A DNA stretch of 64,000 nt from Dactylosporangium siamense (GCF_016862795.1 NZ_BONQ01000026.1:62001-126000); one strand, 5' to 3'; positions 24,517 to 33,265 are shown, counted from the stretch's first letter. Notes: a model not told the origin generated them from the sequence alone. A program made the numbers and translations.

Positions 24517-25257
24517 ATGCCGAACACGCGCCTGCGCACCGCAATGCTGCGCGCTGGGACTGAAGCCCGCGACCTGGCCGCCGCGGTCGGCGTTGACACG
24601 AAAACCGTCGACCGCTGGATCAGCGGCAGGACACCCCACCGGCGGAGCCGACTCGCGGTCGCCGAGGCTTTGGGCGAAGAAGAGGCGACACTCTGGCCGT
24701 CGGCGCGCCCCGACCAAGCCGCCGGCGCGCCCGCCATCTCAGAGGTCGTCGGCGCGTACGCCCACCGCGCGGACATCCCACAAGACCTCTGGGTCTCACT
24801 ACTGTCCGGGGCGCGGGAACGCATCGATCTACTCGGCTACGCCTACCCGTTCGTGCTCGAGCTGATGCCGGACGCCGCCCGCCGTATCGCTACCAAGGCC
24901 ACCGGCGGCGTGTCGGTGCGCATGGCATTCGCCGACCCGGACTGCGCCCACGTGCTGGAGCGCGACGCACTCGAACAACTCAACGGCTCACTGCCCGGCC
25001 GGATCCGCAACGCCCTGAGCTACCTCGACAACCTGACCAGCATGGACAACGTCACCATCGGCCTGCATCAGATCCACCTGTACAACGCGATCTACCGCTT
25101 CGACGACCAGATGATCGTCACCCCATACCTCTACCGCGCCCGCGGGTACCAACACCCGGCGCTGCACCTGCGGAAGCTGACGAGCCATGGCATCTTCGAG
25201 TCGTTCGCCGAACAGCTCACCGAAATCTGGGCGACCGTCCGCCCACTGGAGGCCTGA
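24517..25257 (+). CDS. XRE-family protein with C-terminal DUF5919 domain
   Basis: The 246-residue protein has a helix-turn-helix at about residues 5-60 (AVGVDTKTVDRWISG) and a DUF5919 domain at about 75-243 (EVVGAYAHRADIPQDLW, ERIDLLGYAYPF, LYNAIYRFDDQMIVTPYLY, ending IWATVRP). DUF5919 looks like half of a phospholipase-D-like fold, but only one His-x-Lys-like site could exist, so enzymatic action is doubtful. The next gene, a NUDIX hydrolase, follows after five bases, so they form an operon. A cluster of repeats upstream suggests autoregulation. Confidence 0.85.
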   Translation: MPNTRLRTAMLRAGTEARDLAAAVGVDTKTVDRWISGRTPHRRSRLAVAEALGEEEATLWPSARPDQAAGAPAISEVVGAYAHRADIPQDLWVSLLSGARERIDLLGYAYPFVLELMPDAARRIATKATGGVSVRMAFADPDCAHVLERDALEQLNGSLPGRIRNALSYLDNLTSMDNVTIGLHQIHLYNAIYRFDDQMIVTPYLYRARGYQHPALHLRKLTSHGIFESFAEQLTEIWATVRPLEA

Positions 25258-25262
25258 TCCTC

Positions 25263-25736
25263 ATGAGTCGTAGAACCGATTACTACAACGACCCCGACGC
25301 CCCGCCCGCCACCCGGATCGTGCCGGGAGCACAGGTCCTCATCACCGACCAGTCAGGCAGGGTCCTCCTCCAGCGACGAGCCGACTCCGGAAACTGGTCC
25401 GCACCCGGTGGCGTCATGGACATCGGCGAGACCCTCGCCGAGACCGCGGTCCGTGAGGTGAAGGAAGAGACCGGGCTCGACGTCGAGATCACTGGACTGC
25501 TCGGGCTCTACACCGACCCGCGACATGTCATCGCCTACGCGGACGGTGAGGTACGGCAGGAGTTCGTGGTCGCGTTCACCGGCCGACCCATCGGAGGTCA
25601 GCTCGAGATTTCCGACGAGTCAACAGAACTGCGGTGGGTTCCCATCACCGAAACCGATGACCTACCCATGCACCAGACCGCGCGGCTGCGGTTGCAACAC
25701 CTCGCCGAAGGGCGGCTCACTCCACATCTCGGCTGA
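25263..25736 (+). CDS. NUDIX hydrolase
   Basis: The 157-residue protein has a complete NUDIX box from about residue 47 (GGVMDIGETLAETAVREV continuing KEETGL) with all metal-binding Glu residues. It should hydrolyse a nucleoside diphosphate derivative. Its usual neighbour in actinomycetes is an XRE-DUF5919 protein, as here. The two probably work as a pair, either sensing or clearing a nucleotide signal; this is inference. Its last 139 bases are overlapped in antisense by the following minus-strand gene, probably because that gene lost its stop. Confidence 0.92.
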   Translation: MSRRTDYYNDPDAPPATRIVPGAQVLITDQSGRVLLQRRADSGNWSAPGGVMDIGETLAETAVREVKEETGLDVEITGLLGLYTDPRHVIAYADGEVRQEFVVAFTGRPIGGQLEISDESTELRWVPITETDDLPMHQTARLRLQHLAEGRLTPHLG

Positions 25737-26398
25737 CAGCCAGTTACGCAGCCCTGCGGGGAGACGGAGCTGGAGAACCGCCCGCCGATCGTGGCGTCGA
25801 CGAGCGCGTCGTGGTCGTCGCCCGGGACCTCGGCGACGTCCAGGAACCATTTCAGTGCCAACGTGCATACCGGATACCAGTGCTCGTCAGCGCCCGACCG
25901 CGCCGCCACCGTCGCGACCAGGGCGGCGGCGGTGGCCTCCCAGGCGGCGAAGGCCGCGTGGGGCTCGGTGGGCAGCGGCAGGTGCCGCGCGAACATCCCG
26001 ACCAGGTCCTCGAGGAACGTCCGCCAGTCCAGCAGCGCCCCGGCGACCGCGTCGAGCGTCTCCTCGGGCGTCGTGATCGAGTCCTGGGCGCCGTTCCACC
26101 GGACGGTCAGCGCACCGTCGGCGGTGTGGCCGCCCATCTGGGCGTTCCAGCCGCACGCCCAGGAGCCGTAGTGCTCGACGAGGGCCTGCTCCATCGCCCG
26201 CTGCCAGGCCCAGCGCGCGTCGGCCGCGACGCGATCGAAGCCACGGACCGGGTCGTACCGGTACGGCGCCGGCACCCCGCCCGCCGGGGCCAACGCCCGC
26301 ACGACGTCGTGCACGGTGTCCGGGTCGAACGGATGCCGGACGGGGTCGACGTCAGCCCAGGTAAGGGATTCGATCACCGTCGCCGGCCATCGTGCCAC
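25598..26398 (-). CDS. Hypothetical actinobacterial protein, probably frameshifted near its 3' end
   Basis: The first 215 or so residues look like a real helical, Trp-rich soluble protein (RWNGAQDSITTPEETLDAVA, ALLDWRTFLEDLVGMFARHL). No family was recognised. The last 53 residues are Cys/Ser/Arg-rich and are simply the antisense of the NUDIX gene. A one-base shift near 25770-25785 would give a TAA at 25744-25746, just outside the NUDIX gene. I therefore suspect a frameshift mutation or sequencing error. It starts with GTG 26398 or a GTG seven codons later. Confidence 0.6.
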   Translation of the reverse strand: MARWPATVIESLTWADVDPVRHPFDPDTVHDVVRALAPAGGVPAPYRYDPVRGFDRVAADARWAWQRAMEQALVEHYGSWACGWNAQMGGHTADGALTVRWNGAQDSITTPEETLDAVAGALLDWRTFLEDLVGMFARHLPLPTEPHAAFAAWEATAAALVATVAARSGADEHWYPVCTLALKWFLDVAEVPGDDHDALVDATIGGRFSSSVSPQGCVTGCQPRCGVSRPSARCCNRSRAVWCMGRSSVSVMGTHRSSVDSSEISS

Positions 26399-26477
26399 GG
26401 CACCCGCGACGGCGACGTCCCCTCAAGCATCTGCGGTGCCGATCGCCGCACGCCGTGGATCAGTGTTTGGGCGGCGG

Positions 26478-26996
26478 TCAGGTCCTGACGGCCGCTGCGA
26501 TCTGCAGTGCGGCCTCGGCGGGCGTGAGGTGGGTGGTGTCGACGACCTCTGCCTCGGCGTGGAGCCAGGTGCGGGCCGCCTCGGCGTAGGGCTCCAGGTA
26601 CTTGAGGCGGAACGGGGACGGGACGACGTGTTCCCGCTCGATGCGTCCGCGGAGGGTGCCCTGGTCGGCGTGCAGGACGAAGTGTCTGACCGGGATCGCG
26701 TGCTGGTCGAGGCCCGCGCTGATCTCGCGCCAGTACTGCTCGACCAGGACGGTCATGGGGATCACCAGGGTGCCGCCGGTGTACTCGAGCACCCGGCGGG
26801 CGGTTTCGACGACAAGCGGTCGCCACGGTGGCCAGTGCTGGAAGTTGTCCGTCTCGGGCAACCCCGGCGTGATGCTCATGAGTGTCCCGCCCACCGTCTC
26901 GGCGTCGAACACCCGGGAATCCGGGATCAATGGCTGCACGAGTGCGCTGGTCGTGGTCTTGCCCGCGCCGTGGGTGCCGTTGATCCATACGATCAC
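26478..26996 (-). CDS. TmrB-like P-loop ATPase
   Basis: The 172-residue protein starts MIVWINGTHGAGKTTTSAL, closely resembling Bacillus TmrB (WINGxxGxGKT), with FQHWPPWRPLVVE and TLVIPMTVL matching later blocks. TmrB binds ATP and tunicamycin and gives resistance to it. This homologue is slightly shorter, lacks an obvious C-terminal membrane-binding helix, and may only be a small-molecule kinase. It is monocistronic; its start codon begins at the first strand. Confidence 0.8.
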   Translation of the reverse strand: MIVWINGTHGAGKTTTSALVQPLIPDSRVFDAETVGGTLMSITPGLPETDNFQHWPPWRPLVVETARRVLEYTGGTLVIPMTVLVEQYWREISAGLDQHAIPVRHFVLHADQGTLRGRIEREHVVPSPFRLKYLEPYAEAARTWLHAEAEVVDTTHLTPAEAALQIAAAVRT

Positions 26997-27115
26997 GGGA
27001 TCCGATGGTAGTGGGCGCGGGATTTGCGGTTCCGGGCCAGGAACCGTTCAGGTGCAGCGCGGTTGCGCCGATGGTCTCAGCGTCACACGGACGCGACGGA
27101 CCACAGGGGGCACGG

Positions 27116-27619
27116 ATGAACCGCACCACGATCACGAAGACGCTCGCACTCGCCGGGTTCGCCGCCGCCGCTGGAGTCAGCAGCCTGATCGGCGCGACCG
27201 CCGCGCACGCGGCCCACGCCGGCACCGACGTCTACGCCCGCGCCGGCGTCATCTACTCCAGCACCGCCGGTCGCGAGACCCGCCTCACCGAGGACGAGGT
27301 CAACGCGGAGCCGGCGCTGTCCCCCGACGGCAAGCGCATCACCTACGTGCACAACAACACCGTCTGGGTCATGCGCGCCAACGGCGCCGGCAAGCACCAG
27401 GTCAGCGACCGCACCGCGACCGCACCCGTTTGGGCACCGGACAGCACCCACATCACGTACACCGCGACGTCCTGCACCGGTGCCCCCGGCACGTTCCGCG
27501 TCGGCCTCGCCGGCGGCACCGCCTCCGAGGCGGTCCTGCCCGCCGCGTGCCGCGACCAGGAAGCTCCCCAGGTCGGCTACATCACCGACCAGCCCGGCGA
27601 CCAGCCCGCCGCGAACTGA
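27116..27619 (+). CDS. Secreted TolB/WD40-like beta-propeller fragment protein
   Basis: The 167-residue protein has a signal peptide (KTLALAGFAAAAGVSSLIG, AHAAHA cleavage region) and two TolB-type blades (EPALSPDGKRITYVHNNTVW, APVWAPDSTHITYTATSC). Two blades cannot close a propeller, so it either oligomerises or is a shortened descendant of a larger protein. It starts at ATG 27116 with AGGGGG upstream. The two Cys near the end could form a disulfide. Function is unknown. Confidence 0.8.
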   Translation: MNRTTITKTLALAGFAAAAGVSSLIGATAAHAAHAGTDVYARAGVIYSSTAGRETRLTEDEVNAEPALSPDGKRITYVHNNTVWVMRANGAGKHQVSDRTATAPVWAPDSTHITYTATSCTGAPGTFRVGLAGGTASEAVLPAACRDQEAPQVGYITDQPGDQPAAN

Positions 27620-27686
27620 CCCTCACCACCTGACAGCTGCGCCGTGGACAACCGTTCCGCACCGAACGGCCGACAGACTTCTCAGC

Positions 27687-27812
27687 ATGGTGGTGATCAG
27701 CAGCTGGCGCCCGGAAGACCGGCCGCAGGGAACGCTCGACGTGGCCCGCGAGTTGGTCACCGTGTGGATCGTGCATCTGCAGCGGTCCTACCGGATGATC
27801 CGCAACGCCTGA
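27687..27812 (+). CDS. Possible 41-residue open frame
   Basis: A short frame (MVVISSWRPEDRPQGTLDVA and an aliphatic helix) lies between two genes. It lacks a strong ribosome site and has no recognised family. It is listed only because the stretch is otherwise empty. Confidence 0.18.
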   Translation: MVVISSWRPEDRPQGTLDVARELVTVWIVHLQRSYRMIRNA

Positions 27813-27819
27813 CCGGCAC

Positions 27820-28032
27820 TCAAGCCGCACGACGACCATCGGCGCTCGGCGCACCGCCCCCTCCGGGCAACGGCAGCACGTGCGCGATCGTCAGCCGCCT
27901 GGTCTCCTCCTCCTGGCGGATCTTCTCGCGCTTGGTCTCACCCACCTGCTTCGCGATTTCACGCACTGCCAGCCACAGGCCACCGCCCCCGAACAGGGCG
28001 ATGACCAAGGGCGTCAGGTCCGCGGCCGTCAT
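27820..28032 (-). CDS. Small single-helix membrane protein with charged tail
   Basis: The 70-residue protein has one hydrophobic helix (LTPLVIALFGGGGLWLAVRE), then a highly charged coiled-coil-like stretch rich in Lys, Arg and Glu, and a Gly/Pro end. ATG 28032 is the first start that gives this compact layout; a longer frame begins at 28065. Similar small proteins occur as holin-like or scaffold proteins, but no assignment is possible. Confidence 0.5.
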   Translation of the reverse strand: MTAADLTPLVIALFGGGGLWLAVREIAKQVGETKREKIRQEEETRRLTIAHVLPLPGGGGAPSADGRRAA

Positions 28033-28113
28033 GTCTGGGATGGTCCCACGCCGCTCCGACACCACCGCACCGTCACCACAGGGCTCCGGTGCCCCGAAAC
28101 CCCCTCTTTTCGG

Positions 28114-28360
28114 TCATTCACGAGCACTGTTGAGTGGACAGGTACCGCAGCAGGCCAGGACCGCTTCCGCCGGCGACGCCTGAAGGTCCTTGTGCGCCAC
28201 ACCCTTGAACATGGTTGTCGGGAAGTTCATCGCCTTGCAGATCAGGCCGGTGTAGAAGTCGACGTTCAGCTGACCTTGCTGGCCGGCGCCGCCCGGGGTC
28301 GTAGTTCTTGTACACCCGGTAGCCGAAGTCCTCGAGACGGACACCTTCCGGCGAGCGGCG
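28114..28360 (-). pseudogene. Citrate synthase remnant, internally deleted and frameshifted
   Basis: Two citrate synthase blocks survive. PEGVRLEDFGYRVYKNYDP matches the family's VRLMGFGHRVYKNYDPRA region, with the catalytic His changed to Tyr. In a second frame, LNVDFYTGLICKAMNFPTTMF matches the NVDFYTGLIYKAMGFP region. About 80 residues that normally separate them are missing, and the frame shifts at about 28290-28300. The sequence after it is unlike the family. Function is excluded. Confidence 0.7.
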
Positions 28361-28494
28361 GTGCAGCGCGTCGACCGCCCACACCCGCACGTACGGATGG
28401 GCGAGCGTCGACGATGCCGGCCCGGGGGAGGTGAGGACGTCCCAGCCCAGCAGCGATCGCGGAAGAACCGGCGCTGTGCCCCGCGGCACCGGAG

Positions 28495-28974
28495 CTATGC
28501 CGGGCGGTTGTCGCGCAAGAGCTGCTCGGTCGAGGCGGCGGCCTGCACCTCCCCGTCCAGGAGGTCTCCGGTGGGCGCGAATCCGAGGCGCTGGTAGAAG
28601 CCCGCCGGGCCGTCCTCGCCGGGGACGTAGTAGGTCATGAGCACGTCGTGCCCGCGCCGTCTCGCCTCTTGCGCGACCCCGAGGACGGCGAACGCACCGT
28701 AGCCCCGCCCCTGGTGCCCGGCCGCGATGGCGAGCCGCCACAGCGTCGACCTGAAGTGCGGCACCTCGGGGTCGAAGCCGCCCATGACAAAGCCCACGAG
28801 CGCATCGCGGTCATAGATCAGCCGCGGCCAGGCGAGGTCGGGTTGGGCGTAGGCCTCGGCCAGCGACTGCGCGACCGACTCGACGAAGCGCTCCTGCCCG
28901 GGCTTCAGGTCGATCGCACACGCGTCGCGGACGTTGTCGGGGGTCACCAGCTCCAGGCGCAGATCGGCACGCAT
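28495..28974 (-). CDS. GNAT acetyltransferase (diamine/spermidine acetyltransferase-like)
   Basis: The 159-residue protein has the GNAT fold with the acetyl-CoA loop WRLAIAAGHQGRGYGAFAV. Its start resembles the polyamine acetyltransferase group (NVRDACAIDLKPGQERFVES) and ends with GPAGFYQRLGFAPTGD. A polyamine or similar amine substrate is plausible but not shown. ATG 28974 is chosen over an upstream start at 29061 because the extension is basic and unstructured. Confidence 0.85.
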   Translation of the reverse strand: MRADLRLELVTPDNVRDACAIDLKPGQERFVESVAQSLAEAYAQPDLAWPRLIYDRDALVGFVMGGFDPEVPHFRSTLWRLAIAAGHQGRGYGAFAVLGVAQEARRRGHDVLMTYYVPGEDGPAGFYQRLGFAPTGDLLDGEVQAAASTEQLLRDNRPA

Positions 28975-29106
28975 CACCCCAGTATGCCGTGGCGACCTGC
29001 GGCGAACGGGGCAGCGCTTTTGGTCGGGGTGGCGGAAGTTCAGGACATCTGATCGAAACATCTAGACACGTGGATCTAACTTCCATAGTGTTGGCGTTAC
29101 GACCCT

Positions 29107-29118
29107 GAGAGCGCTCTC
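29107..29118. promoter_or_regulatory. LacI-type operator palindrome upstream of the sugar dehydrogenase operon
   Basis: GAGAGCGCTCTC is a perfect 12-bp palindrome with the central GAGCGCTC found in operators of actinobacterial LacI regulators such as CebR. It lies 126 bases before the GTG start of the secreted dehydrogenase. No LacI gene is in the window. Confidence 0.55.
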
Positions 29119-29243
29119 TCGAAGATCCGTCGGCGCGGATGCCCGGAGGTGCGTTCCGCCCCCAGGGCCGACAACACGGCAGCTTCGGCTGCGGCGCGGC
29201 GGCGCGCGCCCTGCCTGGCGAGCCGGTCAGGAAAGGGAAAAAC

Positions 29244-32093
29244 GTGAAGCGACATCGGTCAGTGCGACGATGGCGGCCAATGGCGGCTGCCCTGCTCCTG
29301 GTCACCCCGGCGGTCAGCGTGCTCACCGCGGCGGCCACCCCGGCCGCGGCGGCGATCAACCCCGCGGACTTCCAACAGGTCACGCTCGCCAAGGGTGTGG
29401 CGGAGACCGGTGAACCCATGGCCATCACCGTGCTGCCGGACCGTTCGGTCCTGCACACGGCACGCAACGGCACGCTGCGGCGCACCGACGTGGCCGGCAA
29501 CACCACAGTCATCGCCAACATCCCCGTCTACAGCCATGACGAGGAAGGGCTGCAGGGCGTTGCCGCGGACCCGAACTTCGCCAGCAACCGCTACATCTAC
29601 CTGTACTACGCTCCCCCGCTGAACACCCCGGCCGGTGACGCGCCCGCCAGCGGCACCGCCGCCGACTGGACCACGTGGACCGGCGTCAACCGCCTGGCCC
29701 GGTTCACCCTCAACGCCGACAACACGGTCAACCTGGCCAGCCAGGTCACCGTCCTGGACGTGCCGACGAACCGGGGCATGTGCTGCCACGTCGGCGGCGA
29801 CATCGACTTCGACGCGGCCGGCAACCTGTACCTATCCACCGGCGACGACTCCAACCCGTTCGAGTCCAGCGGATACTCGCCCCTGGACGAGCGCACCAAC
29901 CGCAACCCCGTCTACGACGCGCAGCGCTCCGCCGGCAACACCAACGACCTGCGCGGCAAGGTCCTGCGGATCAAGGTGAACGCCAACGGGTCGTACAGCG
30001 TCCCCAGCGGCAACCTGTTCGCGCCGGGCACCGCCAACACCCGGCCCGAGATCTACGCGATGGGCTTCCGTAACCCGTTCCGGCTGAGCGTCGACAAGGC
30101 GACCGGCGTCGTCTACGTCGGTGACTACGGCCCGGACGCGGGCACCACCGACGCCAACCGGGGTCCGTCCGGGCAGGTCGAGTTCAACCGGATCACCTCC
30201 CCCGGCAACTACGGGTGGCCGTACTGCACCGGCACCAACACCACGGCCGAGACGTACAACGAGTGGAACTTCGCGACCAACGCGACCGGTCCGAAGTACA
30301 ACTGCGGCGGAGGTGCCACGAACAACTCCTTCCGCAACACCGGTCAGAGCACCCTGCCCCCGGCCAGGGCCGCCTGGATCCGCTATGCCGGCGACGCCGG
30401 ATCACCGCCCGCGTTCGGCGGCGGGTCCGAGTCGCCGATGGCCGGTCCGGTGTACCGCTACAACGCCGCCAACCCGTTGACCACGAAGTTCCCCGCCAGC
30501 CTGGACGGGCAGTTCTTCGCCGGCGAGTTCGGGCGCGGCTGGATCAAGCCGATCGTCGTCAACGGCGACGGGTCGCCCGGCGCGATCGACAATTTCCCGT
30601 GGAACGGCAAGCAGGTCATGGACATGCAGTTCGGTCCCGACGGGTCGCTGTACGTCCTGGACTACGGCACCGGCTACTTCAACGGCGACGCGAACTCGGC
30701 GCTGTACCGCTACGACTACGTCGGCACCGGCGGCAACCGGGCACCGACCGCCGTCGCGAGCGCCAACCGGACCTCGGGCGCGGCGCCCCTCGCGGTGACG
30801 TTCTCCTCGTCCGGATCCAGCGACCCGGACGGCGGCGCGTTGACGTACTCGTGGGCGTTCGGCGACGGCGGCACGTCCACCGCGGCCAACCCGTCGCACA
30901 CGTACACGACCAACGGCAGCTTTGTCGCGACCCTCACGGTGCGCGACCCGCAGGGTGCCACCGGCACGGCCAGCGTGCCGATCAGCGTCGGCAACACCGC
31001 CCCGGTCGTCACCGTCAACAGTCCGGCATCCGGGCAGCTGGCGGCGTTCGGCGACAGCGTGCCGTGGAGCGTCACGGTCACCGACCCCGAGGACGGCACC
31101 ATCGACTGCACCAAGGTGACGATGGCCTACGTGCTCGGCCACGACCAGCACGCCCACCAGATCACCTCGCAGACCGGCTGCTCGGGCACCATCACGATCC
31201 CGGTCGACGGTGAGCACGACGACGCCTCGAACATCTTCCCGATCTTCGACGCGTCGTACACCGACAAGGGCGGCCTGACCACACACGCGCAGAACATCCT
31301 GGCGCCCAAGCACCGGCAGGCCGAGCACTACAAGACGGCGTCGGGCGTCAACAAGTTCGCCAAGACGGCGGCCGAGGGTGGCATGACCGTCGGCGACATC
31401 AACAACGGCGACTGGATCGAGTTCGACCCGTACAAGCTCAACAACGCCACCTCGTTCACCGCCCGCGTCGCGTCCGGCGGCACCGGCGGGACGCTACAGC
31501 TGCGCACCGGTTCGGCGACCGGCACGATCATCGGCTCGGCCGCCGTGACGCCGACCGGGTCGTGGGAGACGTTCGCCACCGTGACCGGCACCGTCAGCGG
31601 CGCACCGGCGGGCACCACGTCGCTGTACCTCACGTTCGCCGGCACCGGCACCGCCGCACTGTTCGACCTGGACAGCTTCACGTTCGCCACCGGCACCACA
31701 CCGCCGGCGACGAACCTGGCGCTGAACAAACCGGCGACCGCGTCCAGCGTGGAGAACGCCGGCACGCCCGCCTCGAACGCGGTGGACGCGTCGGCGACGA
31801 CCCGGTGGTCCAGCGCCTTCTCGGATCCACAGTGGATCCAGGTCGACCTGGGCGCCACGTACCCCGTCAACCGCGTCCGCCTGCAGTGGGAGGCCGCGTA
31901 CGGCTCGGCGTACCAGATCCAGACGTCGACCAACGGCACGACCTGGACGACCGTGCGCTCCGTGACCGGCGGCAACGGCGCCGAGGACAACAACACCGCG
32001 CTCAACGCCTCCGGCCGCTACGTGCGCGTCTACGGCACCGCCCGTGGCACCGCGTACGGCTACTCACTGTTCAGCTTCGAGGTCTACAGCTAG
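29244..32093 (+). CDS. Secreted sugar dehydrogenase with PKD, CBM6-like and discoidin domains
   Basis: The 949-residue protein has an Arg-rich signal peptide. A PQQ-dependent glucose/sorbosone dehydrogenase-type propeller follows (about residues 38-480: MAITVLPDRSVLHTARNGTL, GLQGVAADPNF, YAMGFRNPFRLS, GDYGPDAG). Next come a PKD domain (about 495-575, GGALTYSWAFGDGGTS), a segment with calcium-dependent glycan-binding look, a CBM6-like domain (about 690-815, AEHYKTASG) and a C-terminal F5/8 discoidin domain (about 825-948). It probably oxidises sugars or aldoses on polysaccharides outside the cell. GTG 29244 follows GAAAGGGA. It forms an operon with the ThuA-domain gene 13 bases downstream. Confidence 0.9.
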   Translation: MKRHRSVRRWRPMAAALLLVTPAVSVLTAAATPAAAAINPADFQQVTLAKGVAETGEPMAITVLPDRSVLHTARNGTLRRTDVAGNTTVIANIPVYSHDEEGLQGVAADPNFASNRYIYLYYAPPLNTPAGDAPASGTAADWTTWTGVNRLARFTLNADNTVNLASQVTVLDVPTNRGMCCHVGGDIDFDAAGNLYLSTGDDSNPFESSGYSPLDERTNRNPVYDAQRSAGNTNDLRGKVLRIKVNANGSYSVPSGNLFAPGTANTRPEIYAMGFRNPFRLSVDKATGVVYVGDYGPDAGTTDANRGPSGQVEFNRITSPGNYGWPYCTGTNTTAETYNEWNFATNATGPKYNCGGGATNNSFRNTGQSTLPPARAAWIRYAGDAGSPPAFGGGSESPMAGPVYRYNAANPLTTKFPASLDGQFFAGEFGRGWIKPIVVNGDGSPGAIDNFPWNGKQVMDMQFGPDGSLYVLDYGTGYFNGDANSALYRYDYVGTGGNRAPTAVASANRTSGAAPLAVTFSSSGSSDPDGGALTYSWAFGDGGTSTAANPSHTYTTNGSFVATLTVRDPQGATGTASVPISVGNTAPVVTVNSPASGQLAAFGDSVPWSVTVTDPEDGTIDCTKVTMAYVLGHDQHAHQITSQTGCSGTITIPVDGEHDDASNIFPIFDASYTDKGGLTTHAQNILAPKHRQAEHYKTASGVNKFAKTAAEGGMTVGDINNGDWIEFDPYKLNNATSFTARVASGGTGGTLQLRTGSATGTIIGSAAVTPTGSWETFATVTGTVSGAPAGTTSLYLTFAGTGTAALFDLDSFTFATGTTPPATNLALNKPATASSVENAGTPASNAVDASATTRWSSAFSDPQWIQVDLGATYPVNRVRLQWEAAYGSAYQIQTSTNGTTWTTVRSVTGGNGAEDNNTALNASGRYVRVYGTARGTAYGYSLFSFEVYS

Positions 32094-33252
32094 GAAGGAG
32101 CAAGCCATGATCCGCAGACTCGCTTTCTGCACCGCCCTCGTCGTCGCCGCGCTCGGCCTCACCGCCGCGCCGGCCCAGGCGGCGCCGGACTTCACCGTGC
32201 TCGTGTTCAGCAAGACCGCCGGGTTCCGGCACGACTCGATCGCCGTCGGCACCCAGGCGATCCGCGACCTCGGCACCGCGAACAACTTCGCCGTCGAGGC
32301 CACCGAGGACGCCAATCAGTTCACCGCCGCCAACCTCGCCCGGTTCAAGGCGGTCATCTGGCTGTCCACCACCGGCGACGTGCTCAATGCGACGCAGCAG
32401 ACCGCGTTCGAGAACTACGTCCGCGCCGGCGGCGGCTACCTCGGCGTGCACGCGGCGGCCGACACCGAGTACGACTGGGCCTGGTACGGCGGCCTCGTCG
32501 GCGCGTACTTCGCCAGCCACCCGGCGATCCAGACCGCGACGGTCCGCGTCGCCGACGCCACCCACCCGGCCACCGCCGGCCTGCCGGCCGCCTGGTCCCG
32601 CAGCGACGAGTGGTACAACTACCGCACCAACCCCCGCGCCCAGGTGCACGTGCTGACCACCCTCGACGAGTCCACGTACAGCGGCGGCACGATGGGCGCC
32701 GATCACCCCAACACCTGGTGCCGGGCCTACGACGGCGGCCGGTCCTTCTACACCGGGATGGGCCACACCCAGGCCAGCTACGCCGAGGCGGGCTTCCGCT
32801 CGCTGCTGCTCGGCGGCATCCGCTACGCCGCGCAGGGCACCGGCAACTGCTCCGTCACCACCCAGCCGCCGTCGACCGACCTGGCCCTGAACCACCCCGT
32901 GACGGCGTCCAGCGTCGAGAACGCCGGCACGCCCGCCGCGAACGCGGTCGACGCCTCCACCACCACCCGCTGGTCCAGCGCCTTCTCCGACCCGCAGTGG
33001 ATCCGCGTCGACCTCGGCGCCACGCACACCGTCAACCGGGTCCGGCTCGTGTGGGAGACGGCGTACGGATCGGCGTATCAGATCCAGACGTCGCCGGACG
33101 GCAACACCTGGACGACGGTGCGCTCGGTCACCGGCGGCAACGGCGGCGAGGACGACAACACCGGCATCACCGGCTCCGGCCGCTACGTGCGCATCTACGG
33201 TACGACCCGCGGGACCCAGTGGGGCTACTCGCTCTACACGTTCCAGGTGTAC
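31716..33252 (+). repeat. Duplicated discoidin-domain coding sequence (two copies)
   Basis: The 3' ends of the two neighbouring secreted-protein genes (31716-32087 and 32881-33252) encode nearly the same discoidin domain, sharing long blocks such as TRWSSAFSDPQWI and RSVTGGNG. The copies are also close at the DNA level, so one arose by duplication within the operon or they are kept alike by gene conversion. Confidence 0.85.
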
Positions 33253-33261
33253 GGCACGTGA
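32107..33261 (+). CDS. Secreted ThuA-domain protein with C-terminal discoidin domain
   Basis: The 384-residue protein has a signal peptide (VVAALGLTAAPAQA-A), a ThuA-like trehalose-utilisation domain at about residues 27-245 (VLVFSKTAGFRHDSI, GGGYLGVHAAADTEYDW, SFYTGMGHTQASY) and an F5/8 discoidin domain at about 258-383. ThuA-type domains are class I glutamine amidotransferase-like and act in disaccharide oxidation pathways. Secreted versions occur next to sugar dehydrogenases, as here. AGGAAGGAG precedes ATG 32107. The operon ends at the terminator just downstream. Confidence 0.9.
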   Translation: MIRRLAFCTALVVAALGLTAAPAQAAPDFTVLVFSKTAGFRHDSIAVGTQAIRDLGTANNFAVEATEDANQFTAANLARFKAVIWLSTTGDVLNATQQTAFENYVRAGGGYLGVHAAADTEYDWAWYGGLVGAYFASHPAIQTATVRVADATHPATAGLPAAWSRSDEWYNYRTNPRAQVHVLTTLDESTYSGGTMGADHPNTWCRAYDGGRSFYTGMGHTQASYAEAGFRSLLLGGIRYAAQGTGNCSVTTQPPSTDLALNHPVTASSVENAGTPAANAVDASTTTRWSSAFSDPQWIRVDLGATHTVNRVRLVWETAYGSAYQIQTSPDGNTWTTVRSVTGGNGGEDDNTGITGSGRYVRIYGTTRGTQWGYSLYTFQVYGT

Positions 33262-33265
33262 TCAC

